Source: Nonomuraea indica
GTDB lineage: Bacteria; Actinomycetota; Actinomycetes; Streptosporangiales; Streptosporangiaceae
Reading direction: 5' to 3'
Length of the DNA: 64,000 bases
NCBI RefSeq assembly: GCF_002850745.1
Contig: NZ_KZ559475.1
Span: 112,193-176,192 of the forward strand
Part shown: piece by piece, positions 8,330 through 16,692 of the stretch
Layout of the letters: every line of letters begins with the position of its first letter
How positions within the stretch are numbered: position 1 is the stretch's first letter
The notes under the pieces: model-generated
What the model saw: only the letters and a program-made list of their open reading frames with translations
Told to the model about the DNA's origin: nothing
Databases searched by the model: none
Translations under genes and position numbers: made by a program

Positions 8330-9343
8330 CTACAGACTCGCCGGGACCAGAGCTCCGAGATCGCGAATTTGCCGCGCCTCCCCGGGATCCAGCAGCATCC
8401 TGGCCGCCTCCTGCGGCGGCCGGTCCCTGGCCGCGTCGGCGACGGCCCCCGCCACCAGCGCCGCCGCGAACGACGTGCCGCTCCACGCCGCGTAGCCGCC
8501 GAACTCCCCGCCCTCCAGGTAGGTGCTGGTCAGCCACTCTCCCCGGGCGCAGGCGTCGACCCAGGGGCCGTAGGAGGAGAACGGCGCCCGGCGCTCCTGT
8601 GCGGCGTCGACCGCGCCCACGCCCACCACGCCCGGCAGCGCCGCCGGCCAGAAGGGCCGTTCGCCGGCGGTGTTGCCCGCGCAGGCGACCGTCACCGTGT
8701 CGGGGAACGCGCTGAGCGCGTCGGCCAGCAGGGGTGGCGGCCGGTCGTCGAAGGTGTGACAGCCGAACGACAGGTTGAGCACGTGCGGCGGCCGCTCGCG
8801 CAGCCGGTTGAGCGCCCGGATCACGTGCGCCTCGTCGCCGACGCCGTCGCCGTTGAGCACCCGGCACGACGTCAGCGTCACGCCCGGCGCCTGCCTCAGG
8901 ATCAGCCCGGCGATGAACGTGCCGTGCCCCGCCTGGGCGCCCTCGGTGGAGTCGGCGTCGTCACGGCCCAGGGCGCCGTACCACTCGCTGCCCGTCCACC
9001 AGGGGTGCTTGCCGACGCCGGTGTCGAGCAGGCTCACGACGACCGGTGAACGCGCCCGCCCCGGCCGGTAGGAGAGCGGGCGGACGGGGAACGGCCGGGA
9101 CGCCGGCCCGCCGAAGAACAGCGGCTGCCCCACCACGACATGGTTGGGCGAGGCCCGGAACCCGTGCTCGCGGAGCTCGCCGGCGACCTCCCACGGGTCC
9201 GCTCCGGACGTCAGGTGGATCACGCAGACGCCGTCGCTCTCGGACACCGCCCGGGTCCAGCGCGCCACGACCGACACCGCGCCGCGGTCGGCCAGCACCT
9301 GACCTGGCCGGATGAGCGACCCGCCGGCGGATTGGATGTCCAT
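8330..9343 (-). CDS. Cytosolic S8 (subtilisin-like) serine peptidase
   Basis: A 337-aa subtilase with a complete triad: Asp107 (SLLDTGVG), His140 (GHGTFIAG), Ser291 (SGTSFAAALVAG), plus oxyanion Asn224 (ACAGN). About 100 residues precede the catalytic domain without the usual signal peptide or recognisable I9 propeptide, so the enzyme should stay in the cytosol. The sigma factor gene follows 68 bp downstream on the same strand, suggesting one operon of peptidase, sigma factor, 148-aa protein and TPR-CHAT protein. Start codon ATG at 9343; no strong RBS is visible. Confidence 0.88.
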   Translation of the reverse strand: MDIQSAGGSLIRPGQVLADRGAVSVVARWTRAVSESDGVCVIHLTSGADPWEVAGELREHGFRASPNHVVVGQPLFFGGPASRPFPVRPLSYRPGRARSPVVVSLLDTGVGKHPWWTGSEWYGALGRDDADSTEGAQAGHGTFIAGLILRQAPGVTLTSCRVLNGDGVGDEAHVIRALNRLRERPPHVLNLSFGCHTFDDRPPPLLADALSAFPDTVTVACAGNTAGERPFWPAALPGVVGVGAVDAAQERRAPFSSYGPWVDACARGEWLTSTYLEGGEFGGYAAWSGTSFAAALVAGAVADAARDRPPQEAARMLLDPGEARQIRDLGALVPASL

Positions 9344-9518
9344 GAGGCGTTATCTATCCGCGCGTGGGCCGCTGTCACCCGCCCACGCCGCAACAACTTG
9401 GTATGGGCCCCCTCTGGTGCCGGATTGCGACCGACGGTAGTCTCTCCCTAGTCACTTGTGATCATCCCAGGACGAGGCCGTTGGGGAAGGCGCACCTCGT
9501 ACCGAAACGGGAGGTCCG

Positions 9519-10013
9519 GTGTCTGCTCGTGGCGTGCTGTACGTCCACTCGGCTCAGCCCGCGCTGTGCCCTCATATCGAATGGGCGGTCGCGGGTGTCC
9601 TTGGCGTGCCCGTGGACCTGACGTGGACGCCACAACCTGCCGCGCCCAACGTCGTACGGGCTCAGGCGGAGTGGGAGGGCCGCCCGGGCATCGCGGCGGC
9701 CATCGCGTCCTCCCTCATGGGCTGGCAGCGCATCAGGTTCGAGATCACCGAGGACGCCTCGCCGGGCGTCGACGGGTCCCGCCACGCCTACACGCCGACG
9801 CTCGGCGCCTTCAGCGCGGTCATCGGCGCCGCCGGCGACATCATGATCCCCGAGGACCGGCTCCGGTCCGTGATGCTGATGGCCGCCCAGGGGCGCTGCG
9901 AGCTCGAAGAGGAGCTCGACCGGATGCTGGGCAAGCCGTGGGACGAGGAGCTGGAGCCGTTCCGCTACGCGGGCGACGGCGCTCCGGTGCGCTGGCTGCA
10001 CGCCGCCGTCTGA
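9519..10013 (+). CDS. DUF3145 family protein
   Basis: A 164-aa protein whose start (SARGVLYVHSAQPALCPHIE) and body (EWEGRPGIAAAIASSLMGWQ) match the actinobacterial DUF3145 family, whose function is unknown. The GTG start has GGGAGG 5 bp upstream. It is divergent from the subtilase operon and is followed by a CGATCG repeat array and a strong bidirectional terminator. Soluble, no TM segment. The gene is commonly found near the fab/acc lipid cluster in actinomycetes, but a role in lipid metabolism is only a guess from position. Confidence 0.88.
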   Translation: MSARGVLYVHSAQPALCPHIEWAVAGVLGVPVDLTWTPQPAAPNVVRAQAEWEGRPGIAAAIASSLMGWQRIRFEITEDASPGVDGSRHAYTPTLGAFSAVIGAAGDIMIPEDRLRSVMLMAAQGRCELEEELDRMLGKPWDEELEPFRYAGDGAPVRWLHAAV

Positions 10014-10050
10014 CACGCCCGCGGCGAACCCTCCCACCGCGACCGGCACC

Positions 10051-10275
10051 CGCGCGCGATCGGGCTCTCCCCGCGCAGCTGGGTTTTCCACGCGACCGGC
10101 TTCCCCACGCGACCGGCTTCCCCACGCGATCGGCTCTCCTGCGCGATCGGTTTCCCACGCGATCGGCTCTCCTGCGCGATCGGTTTCCCGCGCGATCGGC
10201 TCTCCTGCGCGATCGGTTTCCCGCGCGATCGGCTCTCCTGCGCGATCGGCTTTCCCAGCGCGATCGGCTCTCCCG
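10051..10275. repeat. CGATCG-centred tandem repeat array (about 12 units)
   Basis: About 12 tandem 16-18-bp units of consensus GCGCGATCGG followed by CTCTCCT or TTTCCC. The two tails largely alternate, giving a 33-34-bp super-period. The first units read GCGACCGG. Every unit carries a short palindrome (CGATCG in most). No gene fits here; the array separates DUF3145 from the accD terminator. Confidence 0.85.
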
Positions 10276-10340
10276 CGATGTCCTCCCGCCGCGACGCCCT
10301 CCCTTCCGCGCCTGCCGCTCCCCGGAGCGGCTCCGGACCG

Positions 10341-10379
10341 CGAACGGCCCCGCACCGGTCACCGGTGCGGGGCCGTTCG
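10341..10379. terminator. Bidirectional hairpin terminator between DUF3145 and accD
   Basis: Perfect inverted repeat: 18-bp arms (10341-10358 and 10362-10379) with a 3-nt TCA loop. It lies 23 bp beyond the accD stop and after the DUF3145 gene, so it can end both convergent transcripts. There is no T-tract, as is usual in actinomycetes. Confidence 0.8.
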
Positions 10380-10402
10380 GCCGTTCTACGGACGCGGGGC
10401 CG

Positions 10403-11821
10403 CTAGAGAGGGATGTTGCCGTGCGCGCCCCTGGCCGGCGTGGCCTGGGCGAGCACCCTGGCGATCGCGCCGCGTGTCTCCCCGGGCTGGACGACCTCGT
10501 CGATCACACCGATCTCCTGCGCGCGGGCCAGGCCGCCGGCGAGCTTCTCGTGCTCCCGGGCCAGGCGCTGCTCCAGCTCGGCCCGCTCCTCCTCCGGGGC
10601 GGCCGCCAGCTCGCGCCGCTTGAGCACGCGTACCGCGGCCACGGACCCCATGACCGCGACCTCCGTCGTCGGCCAGGCGAAGACCCTGGTCGCGCCGAGC
10701 GCGCGGGAGTTCATCGCGACGTAGGCCCCGCCGTAGGCCTTGCGGGTGACCAGCGTGACCCGTGGCACCGACGCCTCGGCGAACGCGTGCAGCAGCTTGG
10801 CGCCGCGCCGCACCACGCCGTCGTGCTCCTGGCCGACGCCCGGCAGGTAGCCCGGCACGTCCACGAGGACCACCAGCGGCACCCCGAACGCGTCGCACAT
10901 GCGCACGAACCGGGCGGCCTTCTCGGCGGAGGTGGCGTCGAGGCAGCCGCCGAGCCGCAACGGGTTGTTGGCGATCACGCCGACCGTCCGGCCGCCGAGG
11001 CGGCCGAGGGTGGTGACGATGTTGGGCGCCCACTTGGGGTGCAGCTCGACGCCCTGCTCGTCGAGCAGGCCGTTGACCAGCGGCTTGACGTCGTAGGCGC
11101 GGCGTGCCGACTCGGGCAGCAGGCTGGAGAAGTCGACCTCCGCCACGTCGGGGACGCGCACCCGGCCCTGGTGGCCGAGGAGCACGGCGAGCCGGCGCGC
11201 GGTGAGCAGCGCGTCGGCCTCGGTCCTGGTGACGACGTGCACGACGCCGCTGCGCTTGCTGTGCGGCTCGGGGCCGCCCAGCGCGGCGCTGTCGACGTCC
11301 TCGCCGGTGACGCTGCGGACCACGTCGGGGCCGGTGACGAAGATGCGGCCGGATTCGGCCAGGATCACCAGGTCGGTGAGCGCCGGGCCGTAGGCGGCGC
11401 CGCCGGCGGCCGCGCCGACGACCACGGAGAGCTGCGGGACGACGCCGGAGGCCTTGGTCATGGCGGCGAAGACCCGGCCGACGGCGTGCAGCGACTCGAC
11501 GCCTTCGGCGAGTCGCGCACCGCCGGAGTGCCAGATCCCGATGATCGGCACCCGTTCGCGGACGGCCACGTCGTAGGCGTGCACGATGTGCTCGCAGCCC
11601 TCGCTGCCCATCGCGCCGCCCTGGAAGCGGGCGTCACTGCAGAACGCGACGACGGGCACACCCTCGACGCGGCCCATGGCGGCGAGCGCGCCGCTCTTGT
11701 CCTGGGGAGTGATCAGCCGCAGCGAGTCGTCGTCGAGCAGCGCGGTCAGGCGGACGACCGGATCACGGGGGTCGGCGGGCTCGACGCCGGAGCCCGCCGG
11801 CGCCGCCCGGTTGTCGAGCAC
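10403..11821 (-). CDS. accD: Acyl-CoA carboxylase, carboxyltransferase (beta) subunit
   Basis: A 472-aa biotin-dependent carboxyltransferase with both crotonase-fold halves: the acyl-CoA-binding oxyanion region GAAAGGAAYGPAL near residue 160 and the carboxybiotin region VDVPGYLPGVGQEHDGVVRR near 320, then KAYGGAYVAMNS. It transfers carboxyl from biotin to acetyl- or propionyl-CoA. Last gene of the fatty-acid cluster, 5 bp after fabF, so the expected role is malonyl-CoA supply for fabF/fabH. Substrate preference cannot be told from sequence alone. Start is GTG; a hairpin terminator follows the stop. Confidence 0.9.
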   Translation of the reverse strand: MLDNRAAPAGSGVEPADPRDPVVRLTALLDDDSLRLITPQDKSGALAAMGRVEGVPVVAFCSDARFQGGAMGSEGCEHIVHAYDVAVRERVPIIGIWHSGGARLAEGVESLHAVGRVFAAMTKASGVVPQLSVVVGAAAGGAAYGPALTDLVILAESGRIFVTGPDVVRSVTGEDVDSAALGGPEPHSKRSGVVHVVTRTEADALLTARRLAVLLGHQGRVRVPDVAEVDFSSLLPESARRAYDVKPLVNGLLDEQGVELHPKWAPNIVTTLGRLGGRTVGVIANNPLRLGGCLDATSAEKAARFVRMCDAFGVPLVVLVDVPGYLPGVGQEHDGVVRRGAKLLHAFAEASVPRVTLVTRKAYGGAYVAMNSRALGATRVFAWPTTEVAVMGSVAAVRVLKRRELAAAPEEERAELEQRLAREHEKLAGGLARAQEIGVIDEVVQPGETRGAIARVLAQATPARGAHGNIPL

Positions 11822-11826
11822 GGGCG

Positions 11827-13059
11827 TCAGGCCCCCTTGAAGACGACTGCCACGTTGTGCCCGCCGAAGCCGAACGAGTTGTTGAGCGCGGCGACGTCGC
11901 CGTCGGGCAGCCGGCGGTTGTCCCCGTGGACCAGGTCCACCTCGATGCCGTCATCGGGGTTGTCGAGGTTGATGGTCGCCGGCACGATCCGGTCGTACAG
12001 CGCCTTGATCGTGAAGACGGACTCGATGCCGCCCGCGCCGCCCAGCAGGTGACCCGTCATCGACTTGGTCGAGGTGACGAGCGGGTGGGTGCCGATGGCC
12101 TTGGCGACCGCCTGCACCTCGATGACGTCCCCGGCGGGGGTCGAGGTGGCGTGCGCGTTGACGTGCTTGACGTCGAGCCCGGTGAGGCCGGCGTCGGTGA
12201 GCGCCTGGGTCATCGCCATGATGACGCCGCGGCCCTCGGGCTCCGGCTGGGTGATGTGGTGGGAGTCGGCGGAGTAGCCGACGCCGGCGGCGTAGGCGTA
12301 GATCCTGGCGCCGCGCGCCCGGGCGTGCTCCTCGGACTCCAGCACGACGATGCCGGCGCCCTCACCGAGCACGAACCCGTCGCGGTCGCGGTCCCACGGC
12401 CGCGAGGCCCCGGCGGGGTCGTCGTTGCGGGTGGACATGGCCCGCGCGGCGGCGAAGGCCGCGACGTTGAGCCCGTGGATCGCGGCCTCGGTGCCGCCCG
12501 CCACGACCACGTCGGCGCGGCCGGCCCTGATCATGTCCATCGCGTAGCCGATGGCCTCCGCGCCGGAGGCGCAGGCGGACACCGTCGCGTGCACGCCCGC
12601 CTGGGCGCCCCGGTCGAGGCCGATCCAGGCGGCCGGGCCGTTGGGCATGAGCATCGGCACGGTGAAGGGCGACAGGCGGTTCCAGCCGCGCTCCTTGTAG
12701 GTGTCGTAGGCCGACAGCGTGGTGTTGATGCCGCCGATGCCGCTGGACACCACGACGCCGAGCCGCTCGGGCGCCACCTCGGGGGCGCCCGCGTCCTGCC
12801 AGGCCTCGCGGGCCGCGACCATCGCGAACTGCTCGCTGCGGTCGAGCCGGCGCGCCTCCGGCCTGGGAAGCACCTCGGCCGGGTCGACGGCGGCCGTCCC
12901 CGCGAACTTCACGGGGACGGTGTCGACCCAGTCCTCGGTGATCGTCTTGATGCCCGACTGACCGGCGAGGAGCGCCGACCAGGTCGAGGTGACGTCTCCA
13001 CCGACGGGCGTCGTCGCGCCAAGCCCGGTGACGACGACACGTACCCGGTTCGCACTCAC
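11827..13059 (-). CDS. fabF: Beta-ketoacyl-ACP synthase II
   Basis: A 410-aa KAS II condensing enzyme with nucleophile Cys163 (VSACASGAEAI) and the two active-site histidines in NAHATSTPAGD and MTGHLLGGAGG. It elongates acyl-ACP with malonyl-ACP in type II fatty-acid synthesis. GTG start with AAGGAGC upstream. It follows acpP (64-bp gap) and precedes accD (5-bp gap), the standard actinomycete order. Full length, with no missing residue. Confidence 0.95.
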   Translation of the reverse strand: MSANRVRVVVTGLGATTPVGGDVTSTWSALLAGQSGIKTITEDWVDTVPVKFAGTAAVDPAEVLPRPEARRLDRSEQFAMVAAREAWQDAGAPEVAPERLGVVVSSGIGGINTTLSAYDTYKERGWNRLSPFTVPMLMPNGPAAWIGLDRGAQAGVHATVSACASGAEAIGYAMDMIRAGRADVVVAGGTEAAIHGLNVAAFAAARAMSTRNDDPAGASRPWDRDRDGFVLGEGAGIVVLESEEHARARGARIYAYAAGVGYSADSHHITQPEPEGRGVIMAMTQALTDAGLTGLDVKHVNAHATSTPAGDVIEVQAVAKAIGTHPLVTSTKSMTGHLLGGAGGIESVFTIKALYDRIVPATINLDNPDDGIEVDLVHGDNRRLPDGDVAALNNSFGFGGHNVAVVFKGA

Positions 13060-13123
13060 GTTTTCGCGCTCCTTGTCGATCTGAGGGTCGTTCGGCGGTC
13101 CGGCCCGCGAGGGGCCCGGGCCG

Positions 13124-13363
13124 CTAGTTCTTGATGAAGTTGAGGACGTCCTGGACCGTCTTGAGGTTCTTCAGCTGGTCGTCGGGAATCTCGACGCCGA
13201 ACTCGTCCTGGGCGGCCACGGCGATCTCGACCATGGACAGCGAGTCGATGTCGAGGTCGTCCACGAAGCTCTTGTCCGGGGTCACCTCGCCGGCCGGAAT
13301 GCCGGTGATCTCGTTGATGATCTTGCCGAGGCCCGCGAGGATCTCCTGCTCGGTGGCAGCCAT
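13124..13363 (-). CDS. acpP: Acyl carrier protein
   Basis: A 79-aa acidic four-helix ACP. The phosphopantetheine attachment Ser41 lies in the DIDSLSMVE motif. It carries growing acyl chains between FabD, FabH and FabF, all encoded beside it. ATG start with AAGGAGAA nine bases upstream. A long perfect hairpin lies in the 84-bp gap to fabH, suggesting that acp expression can be set apart from fabD-fabH. Confidence 0.96.
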   Translation of the reverse strand: MAATEQEILAGLGKIINEITGIPAGEVTPDKSFVDDLDIDSLSMVEIAVAAQDEFGVEIPDDQLKNLKTVQDVLNFIKN

Positions 13364-13394
13364 GTCGTTGGTTCTCCTTCGGTTTCTGCTGGTT

Positions 13395-13443
13395 CGGTAC
13401 GGCTCACGCCGTACGAGCTGAGGGTGCGGCGTGAGCCGTACCG
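13395..13443. terminator. 16-bp-arm hairpin between fabH and acpP
   Basis: Perfect inverted repeat, arms 13395-13410 and 13428-13443 (GGTACGGCTCACGCC core and complement), 17-nt loop. It begins 4 bp after the fabH stop and ends 32 bp before the acpP start. It could be an attenuator, a 3' stabiliser of fabD-fabH mRNA or a processing site; position favours differential expression of acpP. Confidence 0.7.
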
Positions 13444-13447
13444 GATC

Positions 13448-14404
13448 CTACGGAATCTCGATCACTTGGCCCGCGTAGGTCAGGCCGGCGCCGAAGCCCA
13501 GGGCGAGCACGAGGTCGCCCGAGCGGACCTCGCCGCGCTCCAGCATGCGCGACAGCGCGAGCGGGATGGACGCGGCGGAGGTGTTGCCGGCGGTGACGAT
13601 GTCACGCGCGATGACGGCGTTGTCGGCGCCGAGCTTGCGCGCGATGGCTTCGATGATGCGCAGGTTGGCCTGGTGCGGCACGAACGCGGCCAGCTGTGAC
13701 GGGTCGACGCCGGCACGTTCGCAGGCCTCCTTGGCCACCGGGTGCAGCGCGGTGGTGGCCCAGCGGAAGACGGTCTGGCCCTCCTGGTGCAGGAAGCTGT
13801 CGCGGTCGTTGATGATGATCGCGTCAGACCTGTCGCCGGCGCTGCCCCACACGACCGGGCCGATCCCCGGCGTGTCGGACGCGGTGACCACGGCGGCGCC
13901 CGCGCCGTCGGCGAAGATCACAGCGGTCGCCCGGTCGGTCCAGTCGATCCACTGCGACAGCTTCTCCGACCCGATGACGAGCACGTTGCGCGCGGCACCG
14001 CCGCGGACGGCGGCGCTGGCGGTGGCGAGCGCGTAGCAGAACCCGGCACAGGCGGCGTTGACGTCGAACGCGCCGGGGGACTGGATGCCGAGGCGGTGCG
14101 CGACGACGGCGGCGGCGTTGGGGATCTGGCTCTCCAGCGTGCAGGTCGCCACGATCACCAGGTCGACGTCGGCGGCCGACAGCCCGCTCGCCGCCAGCGC
14201 CTTGCCGCCGGCCTGCACGGCCATGTCCTCGACCGTCTCGCCCTCCGGGGCGATGCGGCGCTCCTTGATGCCGACCCGCGACTGGATCCACTCGTCGTTG
14301 GTGTCCATGGTCTTGGCCAGGTCGTCGTTGGTGACGATGGTGGCCGGCTGGTAGTGGCCGAAGGCCAGCACCTTCGCGCCGGAGGCGACGTCGGGAATCC
14401 TCAC
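13448..14404 (-). CDS. fabH: Beta-ketoacyl-ACP synthase III
   Basis: A 318-aa KAS III with Cys119 (VNAACAGF), His in VPHQANLRI and Asn in AGNTSAAS forming the catalytic triad. It starts fatty-acid chains by condensing acyl-CoA with malonyl-ACP; in actinomycetes it commonly accepts branched primers. The GTG start at 14404 overlaps the fabD stop (GTGA), giving translational coupling. Full length. Confidence 0.95.
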   Translation of the reverse strand: MRIPDVASGAKVLAFGHYQPATIVTNDDLAKTMDTNDEWIQSRVGIKERRIAPEGETVEDMAVQAGGKALAASGLSAADVDLVIVATCTLESQIPNAAAVVAHRLGIQSPGAFDVNAACAGFCYALATASAAVRGGAARNVLVIGSEKLSQWIDWTDRATAVIFADGAGAAVVTASDTPGIGPVVWGSAGDRSDAIIINDRDSFLHQEGQTVFRWATTALHPVAKEACERAGVDPSQLAAFVPHQANLRIIEAIARKLGADNAVIARDIVTAGNTSAASIPLALSRMLERGEVRSGDLVLALGFGAGLTYAGQVIEIP

Positions 14405-15297
14405 TTGGTCAGCTCCCTGGCAGCGTCGAGGTCGTCGGGGGTCTTCAGCGCGACGGTGGCCACGCCCCGCAGCCCGCGCTTGGCCAGGCCGGTCAGGGTG
14501 CCGCCGGGCAGCAGCTCGATGATCGCGGTGACGCCCCGGTCGGCCATGGCGGCCATGCACAGGTCCCACCGGACGGGGCTGCTGACCTGCCCGACCAGCC
14601 GCTGGAGGAGGTCGGCTCCGCTGGTCACGGCCTCGCCGTCGGCGTTGGACAGCAGCGTGACCGCGGGGTCGGCGGGTGTGACGGCGGCGGCCGCCTCGCG
14701 CAGATGCGCGACGGCCGGGGCCATGTGGGCCGTGTGGAAGGCGCCCGCCACGGACAGCGGTATGAGCCGGGCGCGCGCCGGGGCGTCGTCCTTGAACGCG
14801 GCGAGCTGCTCCAGGGTGCCGCCGGCGACGATCTGGCCGGCGCCGTTGATGTTGGCGGGGGTCAGGCCGTGGCGCTCCACGGCGGCCAGCACGTCGGCCT
14901 CGACGCCGCCCAGCACCGCGGTCATGCCGGTCTCGGCGACGGCGGCCGCCTTGGCCATGGCCTGGGCACGCTCCCTGACGAGGCTCAGCGCCTGCTCGGC
15001 GGTCAGCGCCCCGGACAGCGCGGCGGCGGCGAACTCGCCCACGCTGTGCCCGGCCAGCACGCCCGGCGTGACGCCGAGCGCCTCGGCCGAGGCGAGCGCG
15101 GCGGCCACCAGCAGCGGCTGGGCCACGGCCGTGTCGCGGATCTCGTCGGCGCCCGCGGTGGTGCCGTAGGCGATCAGGTCGAGGCCGGTGACCTCGGACC
15201 AGCCGGCGAGCCGGTCGGCGAAGCCGGGCACCTCGAGCCAGGGCGTCAGGAAACCTGGAGTCTGGGCGCCTTGGCCCGGCGCGACGATTGCAAGCAC
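14401..15297 (-). CDS. fabD: Malonyl-CoA:ACP transacylase
   Basis: A 298-aa acyltransferase: N-terminal GQGAQTPGFL, nucleophile Ser85 in GHSVGEF and catalytic His in SVAGAFHTAHM. It loads malonate onto the ACP encoded two genes downstream. GTG start at 15297 preceded by GGGCAGGG. The 98-bp gap to fasR upstream is the likely promoter region for the fab operon and the expected place for FasR binding. Confidence 0.94.
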   Translation of the reverse strand: MLAIVAPGQGAQTPGFLTPWLEVPGFADRLAGWSEVTGLDLIAYGTTAGADEIRDTAVAQPLLVAAALASAEALGVTPGVLAGHSVGEFAAAALSGALTAEQALSLVRERAQAMAKAAAVAETGMTAVLGGVEADVLAAVERHGLTPANINGAGQIVAGGTLEQLAAFKDDAPARARLIPLSVAGAFHTAHMAPAVAHLREAAAAVTPADPAVTLLSNADGEAVTSGADLLQRLVGQVSSPVRWDLCMAAMADRGVTAIIELLPGGTLTGLAKRGLRGVATVALKTPDDLDAARELTK

Positions 15298-15395
15298 GAA
15301 ATCAACCCTGCCCTGTAGAGGTCCGACACGCGGATAAGGAAGCGTACGAACTTTGTCCAAGGTCTTTTGTAGGTTCTCCACAGTGGTTCGGTGGA

Positions 15396-16568
15396 CTACG
15401 TGAGCGACCGCCACGACGCGGCCGATTCGGCGAGCCGGCCGAGGATGAGCCCGACCTGCAGCGTGAAGGCGGAGCGGCCCTCGGTCGGCTGGTAGCCGGT
15501 CAGCTCGGTGATCTTCTTCAGGCGGTAGCGGACCGTGTTCGGGTGGACGAACAGCAGCCGGGCCGTGGCCTCCAGCGAGGTGCCCTGCTCCAGGTAGGTG
15601 GCCAGCGTGTCGAGCAGCGGCGTGCCGGCCAGCGGCAGGTAGACGTTCTCGACGAGCTGCTCCCTGGCGTCCTCGTCGCCGTCCAGCGCCCGCTCGGCCA
15701 GCAGGTCGTCGGCGTGCACGGGACGTGGCGCGTCGGGCCAGCCGGCCGACGCCTTCAGTCCCGCCAGGGCGGCCCTGGCGGAACGGGCGGCGGCGTGCAG
15801 GTCGGGCACCTCGGGGCCGATGACGATGGGCCCCGGCCCGAAGCGCGCCACGACCTGCCGCGCGGCGTGCTGGACGCTGTCGGCGCCGCCCACGATCACG
15901 ATGAGCCGGTCGGCCTGCACCCCGGCGAGCAGGTCCATGCCGATGCGCCGGCCCTTCTCGCGCAGCCCGTCGATCACCGCGCGCGGGTCGTCGTCGGGGG
16001 CGTGGCCGGCGATCACGACCACGGGGGCGGAGGTCCAGCCGAGCGCCGCCGCCCACGAGTGGAGGCCGTCGTCCACCTCGCCCCGCACCAGCGCGTCCAC
16101 GATGAGGGCCTCCAGCCGGGAGTCCCAGGAGCCGCGCGCCTCGGCCTCGCGCGCGTAGACCTGCGCGGCGGCGAAGGCCACGTCACGGGTGTAGCGCAGC
16201 ATGGCCTGCTGGAGCTGGTCCTCGCCGCCCGGCGCGGCCAGCTCGTCCGTCTGCGCCTCCACCACCTCCACCACGATCCGGACGATGTCCACGGTCTGCT
16301 GGAGCGAGATGGAGCGCTTGAGCTCGCGCGGCGCCGTGCCGAAGAACTCGATGCTGGGCGTCGGCCGGTCCTCGCCCGCGTGCTGGAACCACTCGACGAA
16401 GGCCGCGATGCCCGCCTGGGCCACCAGGCCCACCCATGAGCGGTCCTCGGCGCTGAGCGCGCGGAACCAGGGCAGCTGGTCGTCCATGCGGGCCATCGCC
16501 GCCGTGCCGAGCGAGCCCATGGCCCGCTCCAGCCTGCGTGTGGTGTCCTCCCGGGTCCGGTCTGTCAC
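15396..16568 (-). CDS. fasR: PucR-family activator of fatty-acid synthesis (FasR-like)
   Basis: A 390-aa regulator with a central GGDEF-like/PucR domain and a C-terminal PucR HTH (LEATARLLFVHPNTVRYRLK, then KITELTGYQPTEGR). Immediately upstream of fabD in the same orientation, as described for Streptomyces coelicolor FasR, which activates fabD-fabH-acpP-fabF transcription. The name is transferred from that context, not from a conserved signature. GTG start at 16568. Confidence 0.85.
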   Translation of the reverse strand: MTDRTREDTTRRLERAMGSLGTAAMARMDDQLPWFRALSAEDRSWVGLVAQAGIAAFVEWFQHAGEDRPTPSIEFFGTAPRELKRSISLQQTVDIVRIVVEVVEAQTDELAAPGGEDQLQQAMLRYTRDVAFAAAQVYAREAEARGSWDSRLEALIVDALVRGEVDDGLHSWAAALGWTSAPVVVIAGHAPDDDPRAVIDGLREKGRRIGMDLLAGVQADRLIVIVGGADSVQHAARQVVARFGPGPIVIGPEVPDLHAAARSARAALAGLKASAGWPDAPRPVHADDLLAERALDGDEDAREQLVENVYLPLAGTPLLDTLATYLEQGTSLEATARLLFVHPNTVRYRLKKITELTGYQPTEGRSAFTLQVGLILGRLAESAASWRSLT

Positions 16569-16692
16569 GCCTCTAGCCTGCCAGGTCCCGCAGGTGACCG
16601 GTCCCGCAGGCCACGCGGAGCGCGCCCGCGCCCGTACCGAACGGGCCGCTCCGGACACGTACGGCGGCGCGATCGTACGGCTGCGCTGGTGC

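Noticed and set aside
10051..10275. Possible CRISPR array
   Set aside because: Units are contiguous with no unique spacers and no cas genes lie nearby.
9458..12052. 864-aa plus-strand frame
   Set aside because: Crosses DUF3145 out of frame, the repeat array and the antisense of accD; no domain.
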